Assembly: GCA_002255495.1 (NCBI GenBank)
Contig: NCAP01000008.1
Coordinates: forward strand, 1-46,427
Source: Rhodospirillales bacterium 20-60-12
GTDB lineage: Bacteria; Pseudomonadota; Alphaproteobacteria; Acetobacterales; Acetobacteraceae
Direction of reading: 5' to 3'
DNA: 46,427 nt
Part shown: positions 7,734 through 15,852 of the stretch, in pieces
Numbering within the stretch: position 1 is the first letter of the stretch
Layout of the letters: every line of letters begins with the position of its first letter
Position numbers and translations under genes: made by a program
Notes under the pieces: generated by a model
What the model saw: only the letters and a program-made list of their open reading frames with translations
What the model was told of the DNA's origin: nothing
Database searches by the model: none

Positions 7734-9803
7734 ATGCTTGATGAGACGCCCGTTCCCCCTTACATCGATGCGATGAATGATCCCGCATTTGATGACGAAT
7801 TTCTCTGGCTCGAAGACATCGAGGGCACAGAAGCAACGGCCTGGGTGGCCGCACAGAACAGCCGGACCGAAGCGCTCTTGCGCGACGCTCAATTCGAGAC
7901 CGACCGGAAGATATTTCTCGACATATTCAACGCCGACGATCGCATTCCCCGCATTGTCCAGCGTGGCGCATTTTTATATAATTTCTGGACCGACGAAGCC
8001 CACCGACGCGGCATCTGGCGACGCACGACGCTCGAATCCTACCGCACAGCGCAACCGGTATGGGACACCCTTCTCGATCTCGATGCGCTCGGCGCAAGCG
8101 AAGCGGAAAGCTGGGTGTGGGCCGGCTCGTCCTGGCTGCCGGGACATCACCAAACTGTATTGATCGCGCTCTCGCGGGGTGGTGCTGATGCCACGGTCAT
8201 TCGAGAGTTTGATTTAGCGACGCTGCAATTTCTCGCTGATGGATTTTACATTCCGGAAGCAAAAACCAGTGTGAGTTGGGTTGACCCCGACACGCTGCTC
8301 GTCACCTCCGCCGATGGGGGCGACGTCACATCATCAGGCTATGCCCGGACCATCAGGCGCTGGTCGCGCGGCACAATCCTCGCCGAGGCACCGGTGATAT
8401 TCGAAATCGATCAAGCCGATATCTACACCTATGCGGCAATCAACCACGACCCTACCCACGGCCATATTCTATTCGCCCGCGCGATCAGTTTTTTCACCAC
8501 CGAATATAGTTACGAATCCGCAACACAACCGCGCATAACCCTCGATCTTCCCGCTGATTGCATTATTGAAATCAGCCATGGCCGGCTGCTGGTCACGCCG
8601 CGGCGTGATTACCAGGCAGCCGGCACCACCTGGCCGGCGGGCAGCCTGCTCTGCATCGACATGGCCAATTTTCTCGCGGGCGCGCGCAACTTTGTCGCCT
8701 TGTTCACGCCCGGCGACCGCACGTCGCTCGATTCCTGGCTGAATTTTCCTGACCATCTCATCGTCACCATTCTCGATAATGTCAGCAGCCGGGCTTTATT
8801 CTTCAGACCCGACGGCAGCAAAGCAACACCGCTTGCCGGCATGCCCGAAACATCGAGCATATCAGTGCAGAAACTGGCACCTGATGATCACACCGAGACA
8901 TCCTATCTGATTTCAATATCGAGTTTTCTCGAGCCCGATCGGATATTGCTGGGGCATGGCGACAATCAAGCTGAGCCCCTGAAAAGCGCGCGACCGCTGT
9001 TTGATGCTGCGCATTTGCAAGTGTGGCAATATCACGCCACCGCCAAGGACGGCACGGCCATTCCCTATTTCTGGATCGGGCCGCGCGCGGCACCGCCGGC
9101 GGGCGGCAGACCCACGCATTTATACGGCTATGGCGGGTTCGAGGTGTCGTTGCAGCCGCATTATCTGGGGCCGACCGGTGCTGTTTGGCTTGCCCGTGGC
9201 GGCGCCTATGTCATTGCCAATATACGCGGCGGCGGCGAGTTCGGACCCGCCTGGCATCAGGCGGGAATCCGGCAGGGCAAGCGTGTCGCGCAAGATGATT
9301 TTGCCGCGGTGGCAATCGATCTGGCCACGCGCGGCCTTGCCGAACCCGCGCGCATTCTGGCTGAAGGCGGCAGCAATGGCGGCCTGCTGGTCGGCAACAT
9401 GCTCACCCGCCATCCGGACGCTTTCGGCGCGATCATTTGCACCGTCCCTCTGCTCGATATGCGACGCTACACGCAACTTTTGGCGGGGCGCTCATGGGTG
9501 GCGGAGTATGGCGATCCTGACCTGCCGGCAGATTGGGATTATTTGCAACATTATTCGCCTTATCACATCGCCAAGCCAGGGCAGAATTATCCGCCTTCCT
9601 TGTTCATGACCACACGCCGCGATGACCGCGTCCATCCGGGCCATGCCCGCAAAATGGCGGCCAAAATGCAGGCCATGAAGTATGATGCGCTCTATTACGA
9701 ACAGCTCGAAGGTGGCCATGGCAGCGGCGCTGACAGCACCCAGCGCGCGTTCCTCGCCGCCTTGTTCGAAGCCTTTCATCGGCGGACATTGCAATGCGGG
9801 TAA
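7734..9803 (+). CDS. Prolyl oligopeptidase family serine peptidase (S9A)
   Basis: 689 residues, the usual size of cytosolic S9A peptidases; no signal peptide is seen. The N-terminal segment (DEFLWLEDIEGTEATAWVAA) starts the family, followed by a beta-propeller region to about residue 420. The C-terminal alpha/beta hydrolase part has GYGGFE near 465 and the nucleophile in GGSNGG (S547). RDDRVHPGH carries the Asp (D630) and GGHGSG the His (H662), a complete triad. It would hydrolyse short proline-containing or related peptides. The start at 7734 has no strong ribosome-binding site. An in-frame ATG at 7773 (MNDPAFDDEF) is an equally good alternative. It stands alone after the photoreceptor gene, 68 bp away. 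Confidence 0.9.
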   Translation: MLDETPVPPYIDAMNDPAFDDEFLWLEDIEGTEATAWVAAQNSRTEALLRDAQFETDRKIFLDIFNADDRIPRIVQRGAFLYNFWTDEAHRRGIWRRTTLESYRTAQPVWDTLLDLDALGASEAESWVWAGSSWLPGHHQTVLIALSRGGADATVIREFDLATLQFLADGFYIPEAKTSVSWVDPDTLLVTSADGGDVTSSGYARTIRRWSRGTILAEAPVIFEIDQADIYTYAAINHDPTHGHILFARAISFFTTEYSYESATQPRITLDLPADCIIEISHGRLLVTPRRDYQAAGTTWPAGSLLCIDMANFLAGARNFVALFTPGDRTSLDSWLNFPDHLIVTILDNVSSRALFFRPDGSKATPLAGMPETSSISVQKLAPDDHTETSYLISISSFLEPDRILLGHGDNQAEPLKSARPLFDAAHLQVWQYHATAKDGTAIPYFWIGPRAAPPAGGRPTHLYGYGGFEVSLQPHYLGPTGAVWLARGGAYVIANIRGGGEFGPAWHQAGIRQGKRVAQDDFAAVAIDLATRGLAEPARILAEGGSNGGLLVGNMLTRHPDAFGAIICTVPLLDMRRYTQLLAGRSWVAEYGDPDLPADWDYLQHYSPYHIAKPGQNYPPSLFMTTRRDDRVHPGHARKMAAKMQAMKYDALYYEQLEGGHGSGADSTQRAFLAALFEAFHRRTLQCG

Positions 9804-9814
9804 TGTTGCACGCG

Positions 9815-9838
9815 CCATAGGTAGTTTCCGTCCCTGCA
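9815..9838 (+). promoter_or_regulatory. CCATAGGTAGTTTCCG motif, copy 1
   Basis: A 16-bp sequence identical to one at 24278-24293, followed in both places by N-C-N-CTGCA, so 21 of 24 positions agree. It sits about 80 bp upstream of the Thr-rich exported protein gene, in the sense orientation. A third, shorter match (AGGTAGATTCCG) lies upstream of the GGDEF gene. The length, position and repeated use suggest an activator site, perhaps for the LuxR-type domain of the nearby hybrid kinase. Confidence 0.5.
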
Positions 9839-9918
9839 ACGCCGACCGGACGATGCCCACCTACTCTCCACAGACCCTGTGCCTACGCCTTCATCAAAGC
9901 GGGCCTGGAGGAGACAAC

Positions 9919-10233
9919 ATGATCAGATTGACACTCGGCACCGCCATGGCGTTCGGCCTTTTGACCAGTGTGGCGCCGGCACAAACAACAAGCTCGCAGA
10001 CCACAACGACCACCAACACACCGGTTCTGGTGGCGCCACCATCGGGCACGTTGAGCACCACCACCAGCAAAAAATCGGTTGGTCTGGATGGCACAATGAC
10101 CAATTCGACATCCACGACCTACGGCAACAGCAATGGTGTTGCCTCCGACAGCAGAACCGAAACCACGACCGTTCCGCCGCCGGTGCCCACCACAACGAGC
10201 AAATCAACCTCGACAACCACAGTCACACATTAA
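9919..10233 (+). CDS. Thr/Ser-rich exported protein, unknown function
   Basis: 104 residues beginning with a clear signal peptide (MIRLTLGTAMAFGLLTSVAPAQ). The mature part is nearly all Thr, Ser, Pro, Val and Asn, with runs such as TTTTTNTP and TSKSTSTTTV. The start at 9919 has GGAGGAG 6 nt upstream. No domain family was recognised. A small lipoprotein gene with similar Thr-rich composition follows 16 bp downstream, so the pair probably forms an operon for envelope-associated, disordered proteins. Composition alone does not indicate a function. Confidence 0.75.
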   Translation: MIRLTLGTAMAFGLLTSVAPAQTTSSQTTTTTNTPVLVAPPSGTLSTTTSKKSVGLDGTMTNSTSTTYGNSNGVASDSRTETTTVPPPVPTTTSKSTSTTTVTH

Positions 10234-10249
10234 AAACAGGAGAGCGAAT

Positions 10250-10447
10250 ATGGCATTTTTCAACCCGATTTTTCGCTTCGGACTCTCGACGATGGTCATC
10301 GCTGCTATGGCATTGCTCGCAGGTTGCGGACCGGATGTGACGACACGCTCTGTCACCACCGAGCAAACCAGTACCGGCACCATGATGCCGACACCAGCAC
10401 CTGCAACAACGGTAACCACAACCAAGACATTGCAAACCAACCAGTAA
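10250..10447 (+). CDS. Small Thr-rich lipoprotein, unknown function
   Basis: 65 residues. The N-terminus (GLSTMVIAAMALLAGC) is a lipoprotein signal with lipobox LLAGC, so the mature chain should start at Cys25 and be lipid-anchored. The rest (VTTRSVTTEQTSTGTMMPTP and onward) is Thr/Pro-rich and without a recognisable fold. AGGAGAG sits 5 nt before the ATG. It follows another Thr-rich exported protein by 16 bp, and the two may be diverged copies of one low-complexity design. Confidence 0.75.
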   Translation: MAFFNPIFRFGLSTMVIAAMALLAGCGPDVTTRSVTTEQTSTGTMMPTPAPATTVTTTKTLQTNQ

Positions 10448-10499
10448 GATTCTGGGTTTTGATGGGCTGATCAGGAGCGGCTCCACGATCATGGAACCG

Positions 10500-10654
10500 T
10501 TCCAACGCCTTGGCTGATCGCCACCCAAATCACCCAATAGCCCCGCGCTCGCACTTTGCGCGCTGGCATAGGCAGGAGTGGCCATGATCACCAAAACCGC
10601 CTGAAAACCAGCCGCGTTTTTCCCGATCCAAGTCCGCTTGGATTTGTTTAACAC
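10500..10654 (-). pseudogene. Possible remnant of an OprB-like porin N-terminus
   Basis: A minus-strand frame opens at a GTG and encodes a signal-like segment (GFQAVLVIMATPAYASAQ). It is followed by SASAGLLGDLGGDQPR, which resembles the LLGDWGG start of mature OprB-type carbohydrate porins. The resemblance then stops, and the frame runs antisense through the lipoprotein gene with unlikely Cys/Arg-rich residues. If real it is a decayed fragment of at most about 50 codons. It may also be chance. Confidence 0.25.
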
Positions 10655-10670
10655 ATCAATGAGCCTTTAT

Positions 10671-11900
10671 TTACAAAGCTTGGAATAATCCTTGGCCGAT
10701 ATACCCACCCGCCTGCACCCCGCCGGGGCAGGCAAACAACCCGCTGCCGGTATGGGTGGTAAACTGATTGAGCGCATCGATCCGTGACATCGGGGTAAAT
10801 ACCCGCACAAATCCCGTGCGCGGGTCTTTCTGAAACGCGACAAACAGCAACCCCGCATCAAACTCCACCGCCTGCTTCCAGGGCGGCCAGCGTTCAGCCG
10901 CAAAGCCTGCGCCATAGCTATACGAATAGCCGCGCCTGAGCATTTGCGCGCCGCCATTGGCGGCCGGCGCACCCAAGCGCGCATGGGCCGTTTGCGGAAT
11001 CACGAGGTCGCCCTGCGCATTCGTCGCCGCCAGATCGAGCGGCGCGAATTCGTGAGTGTCACCCAACGGCGCGCCGGAATATTTATGCCGGCCGATCGTC
11101 TGCTCCTGAAAGCCGAGTTTCATCTGATCCCAATGATCCAGCGCCACCCTGATCCGCCTGACCACGGCGTAGGTGCCGCCTTGCATCCAGCCCGGCCCTT
11201 CCGGCCCCACCCATACGCTCTGCTGCATCACGCGCTGATCCGCGACATCGGGATTCATCGTGCCATCCTTGAACCCAAGCAAATTGCGCGGCGTGCCTTT
11301 CACCCGGCGCCCCGATGAAAATCCGGCACTTACCCATTTGATACTGACAATCCCATCACCGCGCCTGGCCAATTGCCGCACGGCGTGAAAAGCAATGGTC
11401 GGATCATCCGCGCAAGCCTGCACCATCAAGGCCCCGCCGGATTTGCCGGGCTCGAATTGATCGCCAGGAAAATGCGGCAAATCAATCAAGGCCGCCGGGC
11501 GAGCGCGCGCAATGCCAAAACGATCGGCGCCATCGAGGCTGAATAATTCAGCACCAAATCCGAACGTCAAAGTCAGGCGCGCGGGATCCATACCAATCGC
11601 CTCGCCACTGTCGGCTGCAGGCCTGGTGAGATCATCGTCGATCGGTGCGGCCGGCAACCCGGCACTCATCCGCGCCGAAACATCCGTCCAATCCCGCAAC
11701 AATGCGATCAAATCTGCCCGCTTACTGGTATTGACGTCAAATATCGCCAAATAAATATGGCTCTGCGGCGTCGTGGTAATACCCGGCTGATGCGGGCCGA
11801 AAAACATCTCGGCATTGGCGTGGCGCGGCAGCAGATTTGCCGCCGCCAATCCACCCGCCGCAAGGCCGGTGGCGCCGAGAAAATGCCGCCGCGAGCTCAT
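10671..11900 (-). CDS. efeB: Dyp-type heme peroxidase, EfeB-like
   Basis: 409 residues with a twin-arginine signal (SSRRHFLGATGLAAGG, cleavage near ANA30), so it is exported folded with heme. Family marks are NLLGFKDGTMNPD (the GxxDG motif, D212), HARLGAPAANGGAQMLRRGY with the likely proximal heme ligand H306, and a C-terminal HTGSGLFACPGG. EfeB-type enzymes oxidise substrates with peroxide and have been linked to iron release from heme. The usual EfeU and EfeO partners are missing. Instead the gene overlaps the upstream beta-propeller gene by 4 bp (ATGA), so the two are translationally coupled. The operon has a Fur-like operator at 13054-13076, consistent with an iron-related role. Confidence 0.9.
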   Translation of the reverse strand: MSSRRHFLGATGLAAGGLAAANLLPRHANAEMFFGPHQPGITTTPQSHIYLAIFDVNTSKRADLIALLRDWTDVSARMSAGLPAAPIDDDLTRPAADSGEAIGMDPARLTLTFGFGAELFSLDGADRFGIARARPAALIDLPHFPGDQFEPGKSGGALMVQACADDPTIAFHAVRQLARRGDGIVSIKWVSAGFSSGRRVKGTPRNLLGFKDGTMNPDVADQRVMQQSVWVGPEGPGWMQGGTYAVVRRIRVALDHWDQMKLGFQEQTIGRHKYSGAPLGDTHEFAPLDLAATNAQGDLVIPQTAHARLGAPAANGGAQMLRRGYSYSYGAGFAAERWPPWKQAVEFDAGLLFVAFQKDPRTGFVRVFTPMSRIDALNQFTTHTGSGLFACPGGVQAGGYIGQGLFQAL

Positions 11901-13018
11901 TGCTCCACCATCAACGCGTTCACATCATCTTCGACATAATATAGGCTTTTGCCATCGGCCACGATGCCGAATAAATCGCCATTGCCCGGCGGGCTCTGCG
12001 CTTCGTCCGCATCCAGCCATTGCGCCCCGCGCTGAGTCCCCGATGCCGGATCGATCTCGACAACCTGGCCGTTCAGGCCGTTGGTCACGAGCAGATCGCC
12101 ACTGGGTGCCAAGGTCATCGCTAGAGGCCGGCGCAACAATCCGCCCTGGGTGATCACCCGTCCCGTCCCGGCACTATCAGAGCGCGACGCTGCTTGATCG
12201 ATCGCGACCACCCGATTGGCCAGCGCATCGGAGACGTATAATGTGCCGTTCGCACCCAGAGCGAGCCCGGTCGGGCCGATGATGAAGGCACTGGCATCCG
12301 CTTGCGATGAAAAGCCGCTGCCGATCACGCTCTGCTTCGAAACCTCCGGCATCTGTCCAGGAGAGATCGCAAGATCGATGCGCAGAATCGTCGCTTGGTC
12401 AACCGCCTTCTGACCCGGCGCACCGATACCGAACCCGACATTGCTGACAAACAAGGTCGCGCGGTCGCCTTTGTCGATCACCGCCATATTGCCCCACGGC
12501 CCATTGATCTGCGGCCCGGCAATCGTGCCAGCCACATGGCCTGTGGCATCGATGGCAATCAAACAGCCGGCACCCATGGTTTTGGTCGTGCCGTCCGTAC
12601 TCGGCAAACTGCCGACGATCACCCACCCCGATTTCAGCATCGTCATCGCCGTCGTCAGCCCGATGCCACCGGGACAACCGGCAAGCTTGGCCGTTACAGC
12701 TGCAAATAATGTCGCCTGCCTGCTTTGCGGATTATAATCCATGATGGTGGTTCCCGTGCCTTGAAGATTGCTGCTGGCATTGAAATTATCGACCAGAACG
12801 TCGCCCTGCTTGATATGCCCCGCACTCACCGGCGCGATCACCACGGCATAGGGATTCTGATCGCCATTATCGGGAATCATCGAAGCCAGAAGCTCATGTT
12901 TATGCATCCCCGCGAGAACGCCCGGCGCCGTATTGGCCCATGCTGGCGCATGAATTGCGGCCGATAACAGGACCGCCATACATATTTTGCCTCGGCCCCC
13001 GCACGATATTGACGCCAT
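11897..13018 (-). CDS. Exported NHL/SMP-30-like beta-propeller protein
   Basis: 373 residues from the ATG at 13018, which has GAGGAG 8 nt upstream; longer in-frame starts fall inside the promoter. A signal peptide (CMAVLLSAAIHAPAWA) is followed by repeated blades of the kind GPTGLALGANGTLYVSDALANRVVAID and LAPSGDLLVTNGLNGQVVEID, marking an NHL- or SMP-30-like propeller in the periplasm. No catalytic signature was identified. The 4-bp overlap with the Dyp peroxidase gene and the Fur-like operator 36 bp before the start indicate an iron-responsive operon. It could dock the peroxidase or bind a ligand; this is inference. Confidence 0.8.
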   Translation of the reverse strand: MASISCGGRGKICMAVLLSAAIHAPAWANTAPGVLAGMHKHELLASMIPDNGDQNPYAVVIAPVSAGHIKQGDVLVDNFNASSNLQGTGTTIMDYNPQSRQATLFAAVTAKLAGCPGGIGLTTAMTMLKSGWVIVGSLPSTDGTTKTMGAGCLIAIDATGHVAGTIAGPQINGPWGNMAVIDKGDRATLFVSNVGFGIGAPGQKAVDQATILRIDLAISPGQMPEVSKQSVIGSGFSSQADASAFIIGPTGLALGANGTLYVSDALANRVVAIDQAASRSDSAGTGRVITQGGLLRRPLAMTLAPSGDLLVTNGLNGQVVEIDPASGTQRGAQWLDADEAQSPPGNGDLFGIVADGKSLYYVEDDVNALMVEQ

Positions 13019-13053
13019 TGGATATCTCCTCATGTTCGTTGCTGATTCACGTT

Positions 13054-13076
13054 GTGCAAATGACAATTATTCGCAC
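13054..13076 (-). promoter_or_regulatory. Fur-like operator upstream of propeller-efeB operon
   Basis: 23-bp imperfect palindrome built as 11-1-11: left arm GTGCAAATGAC, centre A, right arm ATTATTCGCAC. Reversed, the right arm reads GTGCGAATAAT, matching the left at 8 of 11 positions. A closely related palindrome of the same size lies upstream of the ferric transporter (16933-16955). Both are 35-36 bp from the start codon. Iron-dependent repression by a Fur-family protein is the natural reading. Confidence 0.65.
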
Positions 13077-13108
13077 CTACAAGCCAAAAAAAACGGCGCT
13101 CCATGTCA

Positions 13109-13211
13109 GATCAATATTGGTTTAGATGGAGTCACTCGACTCCAGCTAAACCAATGAAATTGATCGGAAAATACGGCTAGAGCGGGTGCGCGATAACGCA
13201 TCACGCTCTAG
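13109..13211. repeat. Composite hairpin repeat, copy A
   Basis: Hairpin I has an outer 7-bp stem (GATCAAT 13109-13115 with ATTGATC 13159-13165), a 3-nt GAA bulge (13156-13158), an 18-bp inner stem with one mismatch (13116-13133 with 13138-13155) and a 4-nt loop. An AAAATA linker leads to hairpin II, whose ends are CTAGAGCG (13177-13184) and CGCTCTAG (13204-13211). Hairpin II overlaps the stop codon of the ATPase gene (13208-13210). Copy B at 17510-17644 has the same layout with different stem sequences. Confidence 0.7.
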
Positions 13212-14278
13212 GTCTCCAAACCCAGCCCAAGCACCGGGATCGGTGCCGGATAGGCGATGGCCGTGCCATCAACCGTCACCCCGACATGATCGCCGGCGCG
13301 CGGCAGATCACGACTGAACAGGCGCGCCGAAATACCACCGGCCTGATCCGCCAGATCGATCGTGACCACGGCATCATGACCGTAGAATATAACCCCGCGG
13401 ACGCAGGCCGCGACACTGCCGGGCTGATCGCGCGCAACTAGGCGAATTTGTTCCGGACGGACCATCACCTCCACCCTGCCCTCGGCACCGCCCGGCGCCG
13501 TGGCGAGCGCGCCAAGTCCGCAGCGCGCCAGACCATCTTTGGCAATCCCAGGTAGCAAAATCGCATCGCCGATAAAGCGCGCGAGGGCCGCATCCACCGG
13601 CTGGCGATACAGCAAAGCAGGTGCCGCCACTTGCACAACCCGGCCGGCGCGCAGCACCGCCACCTGGTCACCCATGGACAAGGCTTCATCCTGATCATGC
13701 GTCACCAAAATCGCCGTCGCACCAACGGCCCGCAATGCCGCCATCACCGCGCTTCGTGTTTCCACCCGCAAGGCGGCATCGAGGGCGGAGAACGGCTCAT
13801 CGAGCAAAATCAATTGCGGCGCCGGTGCCAAAGCGCGCGCCAGAGCAACCCGCTGTTGCTCGCCACCGGACAGCAAATGCGGCGCCCGCTGAGCAAAAAT
13901 CGAGGGCAGGCCTGCCAATTCGAGTAATTCACCAACCCGGCGCGCATGCGCCTTGGCGCCGCCGGGCAAACCAAAGGCGATATTCTGCGCCACCGAGAGA
14001 TGCGGAAACAACGCGCCTTCCTGCATGACATAGCCAATGCCCCGCAGGTTCGGCGCGAGATGCGTGGACGGCGCCGCGATCAACCGCTCGCCGATGCAAA
14101 TACGGCCATGATCGAGCCGCTCGAAACCGGCAATCAACCGCAATAAGCTCGTCTTGCCACTGCCCGACGCACCGAGTACCGCGAGCAACGTGCCGGCGGC
14201 AATCTCCAGATCGATCTCTTGGAGAACCGGCTTGCCAGCAAATGATTTGCTGACCGCTTGGATCGATAAATGCGCCAT
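13208..14278 (-). CDS. fbpC: Ferric iron ABC transporter ATP-binding protein (FbpC-like)
   Basis: 356 residues from the ATG at 14278, which has CAGGAG just upstream inside the end of the permease gene. A much longer in-frame frame continues upstream but is only antisense-type shadow of the permease. Motifs are Walker A GASGSGKT (36-43), Q-loop Q86, signature LSGGEQQ (136-142), Walker B ILLDEP (157-162) and the switch His in LVTHD (194). A C-terminal TOBE-like domain (VMVRPEQIRLVARD) is typical of iron and other small-ligand importers. It is the last gene of the fbpABC-type operon, 2 bp after the permease gene. Confidence 0.9.
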   Translation of the reverse strand: MAHLSIQAVSKSFAGKPVLQEIDLEIAAGTLLAVLGASGSGKTSLLRLIAGFERLDHGRICIGERLIAAPSTHLAPNLRGIGYVMQEGALFPHLSVAQNIAFGLPGGAKAHARRVGELLELAGLPSIFAQRAPHLLSGGEQQRVALARALAPAPQLILLDEPFSALDAALRVETRSAVMAALRAVGATAILVTHDQDEALSMGDQVAVLRAGRVVQVAAPALLYRQPVDAALARFIGDAILLPGIAKDGLARCGLGALATAPGGAEGRVEVMVRPEQIRLVARDQPGSVAACVRGVIFYGHDAVVTIDLADQAGGISARLFSRDLPRAGDHVGVTVDGTAIAYPAPIPVLGLGLET

Positions 14279-14280
14279 GA

Positions 14281-15852
14281 TCAGGGCTCCTGCCGGGCGA
14301 GTAAAACCGCGCCGCCAAAACGCTGCACAAACAGCCATGTGGCGATGATGGATATGAAAGTCATGATCGCGGCGAAGGGTGCGGCGGCGGCGAAGGCCAA
14401 AGTCGAGCCATCGGCCCATAATTCGGTCGCCAAAGTGCGGGTGCCCAGCGGAGCGAGCAGCAAGGTCGATGTCAGCTCCGTCACGGTGGCGATGAACACC
14501 AACGCCGCCGCCGCACCCAATCCAGGCGCTGCAAGGGGCAAGGTAATCCGCCTTATGGTCGCGAAAAATCCTGTACCCAGGCTGCGTGCGGCATCTTCCA
14601 ACCTGGTATCGGCCTGCACCAGCGCACTGCGAATGCCGACCAGCGCCAGCGGCACGAATAAAATGGCGTAAGCCAAAATCAGCAGCGCGGTGCTTTGATA
14701 AAATGCCGGTGCCACGCCGATCGCCAGCGACACCAAGGCCAACGCCACGACGATTCCGGGCATGCCTTGCGCCAGAAATCCGGTGCGCTCCAAACTGTCG
14801 GCCAGCCAGCCGCGATGGCGCGCCGCATACAAAGCGAGCGGCAGAGCAAGCATAAGCGTCACGGCGGCACTGGCCAGCCCCAGCCCCACCGAATTCAGCG
14901 TCGCCCCGATGATGCGCTGGGGCGAAACCTCCGCCGGCGTCACCGCCGCCGCACCGTGCTGGGTCAGCCAATAGAGCAACATGCCGAGCGGCACACCGAG
15001 CGTGATGATGTTCAGCAGGCCGAGCGCCATGATTGCATAAGGCCGCCATGGGCCAAGCTCATAGCGCAACGGCGTCCGCTTCACGCCGCCGCCAAACCGT
15101 GCATGCCGCGCGCGCCCACGGATGATGAAATCCGCACCCAGACAGCCCAGGCACAGCAGCATCAACACCAGCGCCAGTGCGGCTGTCTCAGCACCGGTAA
15201 AGCCGGTGCGATAGGCAGCATAAATTTCCGTGGTGAATGTGCGAAACCGCAGCAAGGAAAACGCCCCGAACTCGGTCAATGTATTCAGCGCCACCAGTAA
15301 AATGCCGCCGGTCAATGCCGGGCGTAATTGCGGCACCACCACGCGCCAGAAACAGCCAAAGCGCGAAACACCCAGCGTCTGCGCCGATTCTTCCAAAGCC
15401 GGGTCCATGCCCCGCAAGGCCGCCGCAACCGGCAGATAAACCAACGGATAATAAGCCGCACTCACCACAAGTGCTGCACCGGCAAAACCTTCCAGCCGCG
15501 GGCTGAGCGATATCCAGGCATAGCTCGTCACAAACGGCGGCACCGCAAGCGGGCTTGCGGCGAGCACCGCCCAGCCGCGCCGGCCGGGCAGATCAGTCCG
15601 CTCGATCAGCCAGGCGCTGCCGACACCGAGTATCGCACTGGCCGCCATGGTTGTTTCAATCAGCCCGGTCGTGTTCGCAAGCAAGTGCGCCACAAGCGGG
15701 CGAAACAACACCGCTTCAAGTGCCGCGGCGCCACCATGAAAAGCCTGCCATATCGTCTCGCCCAATGGCAGCAGCACCAGCGCCGGGGCGATCAATGACG
15801 CACCGAGCAACCCCCACGGCAAGACTCTGCGCCGGCTGGAACCAAGTCGCAT
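14281..15852 (-). CDS. fbpB: Ferric iron ABC transporter permease (FbpB-like, fused two-domain)
   Basis: 523 residues with about twelve hydrophobic helices in two homologous halves. Each half carries an EAA-type loop for the ATPase: LEESAQTLGVSRFGCFWRVV near 155-175, and LEDAARSLGTGFFATIRRIT near 430-450. This duplicated arrangement is standard for FbpB/SfuB-type ferric permeases. The ATG at 15852 overlaps the stop of the binding-protein gene by one base (TGATG), so translation is coupled; an upstream TTG in the same frame is less likely. It works with the periplasmic receptor and ATPase of this operon. Confidence 0.9.
   Translation of the reverse strand: MRLGSSRRRVLPWGLLGASLIAPALVLLPLGETIWQAFHGGAAALEAVLFRPLVAHLLANTTGLIETTMAASAILGVGSAWLIERTDLPGRRGWAVLAASPLAVPPFVTSYAWISLSPRLEGFAGAALVVSAAYYPLVYLPVAAALRGMDPALEESAQTLGVSRFGCFWRVVVPQLRPALTGGILLVALNTLTEFGAFSLLRFRTFTTEIYAAYRTGFTGAETAALALVLMLLCLGCLGADFIIRGRARHARFGGGVKRTPLRYELGPWRPYAIMALGLLNIITLGVPLGMLLYWLTQHGAAAVTPAEVSPQRIIGATLNSVGLGLASAAVTLMLALPLALYAARHRGWLADSLERTGFLAQGMPGIVVALALVSLAIGVAPAFYQSTALLILAYAILFVPLALVGIRSALVQADTRLEDAARSLGTGFFATIRRITLPLAAPGLGAAAALVFIATVTELTSTLLLAPLGTRTLATELWADGSTLAFAAAAPFAAIMTFISIIATWLFVQRFGGAVLLARQEP

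Noticed and set aside
10223-10499. Rest of the 143-codon minus-strand frame over the lipoprotein gene
   Set aside because: The sequence becomes Cys/Arg/Gly-rich and is antisense to a lipoprotein gene with a clear lipobox and ribosome-binding site.
14279-15049. N-terminal extension of the ATPase frame to 613 residues
   Set aside because: The extra part is an off-frame shadow of the permease gene, with His/Arg/Cys-rich nonsense. The real start at 14278 has a ribosome-binding site and the normal family N-terminus.
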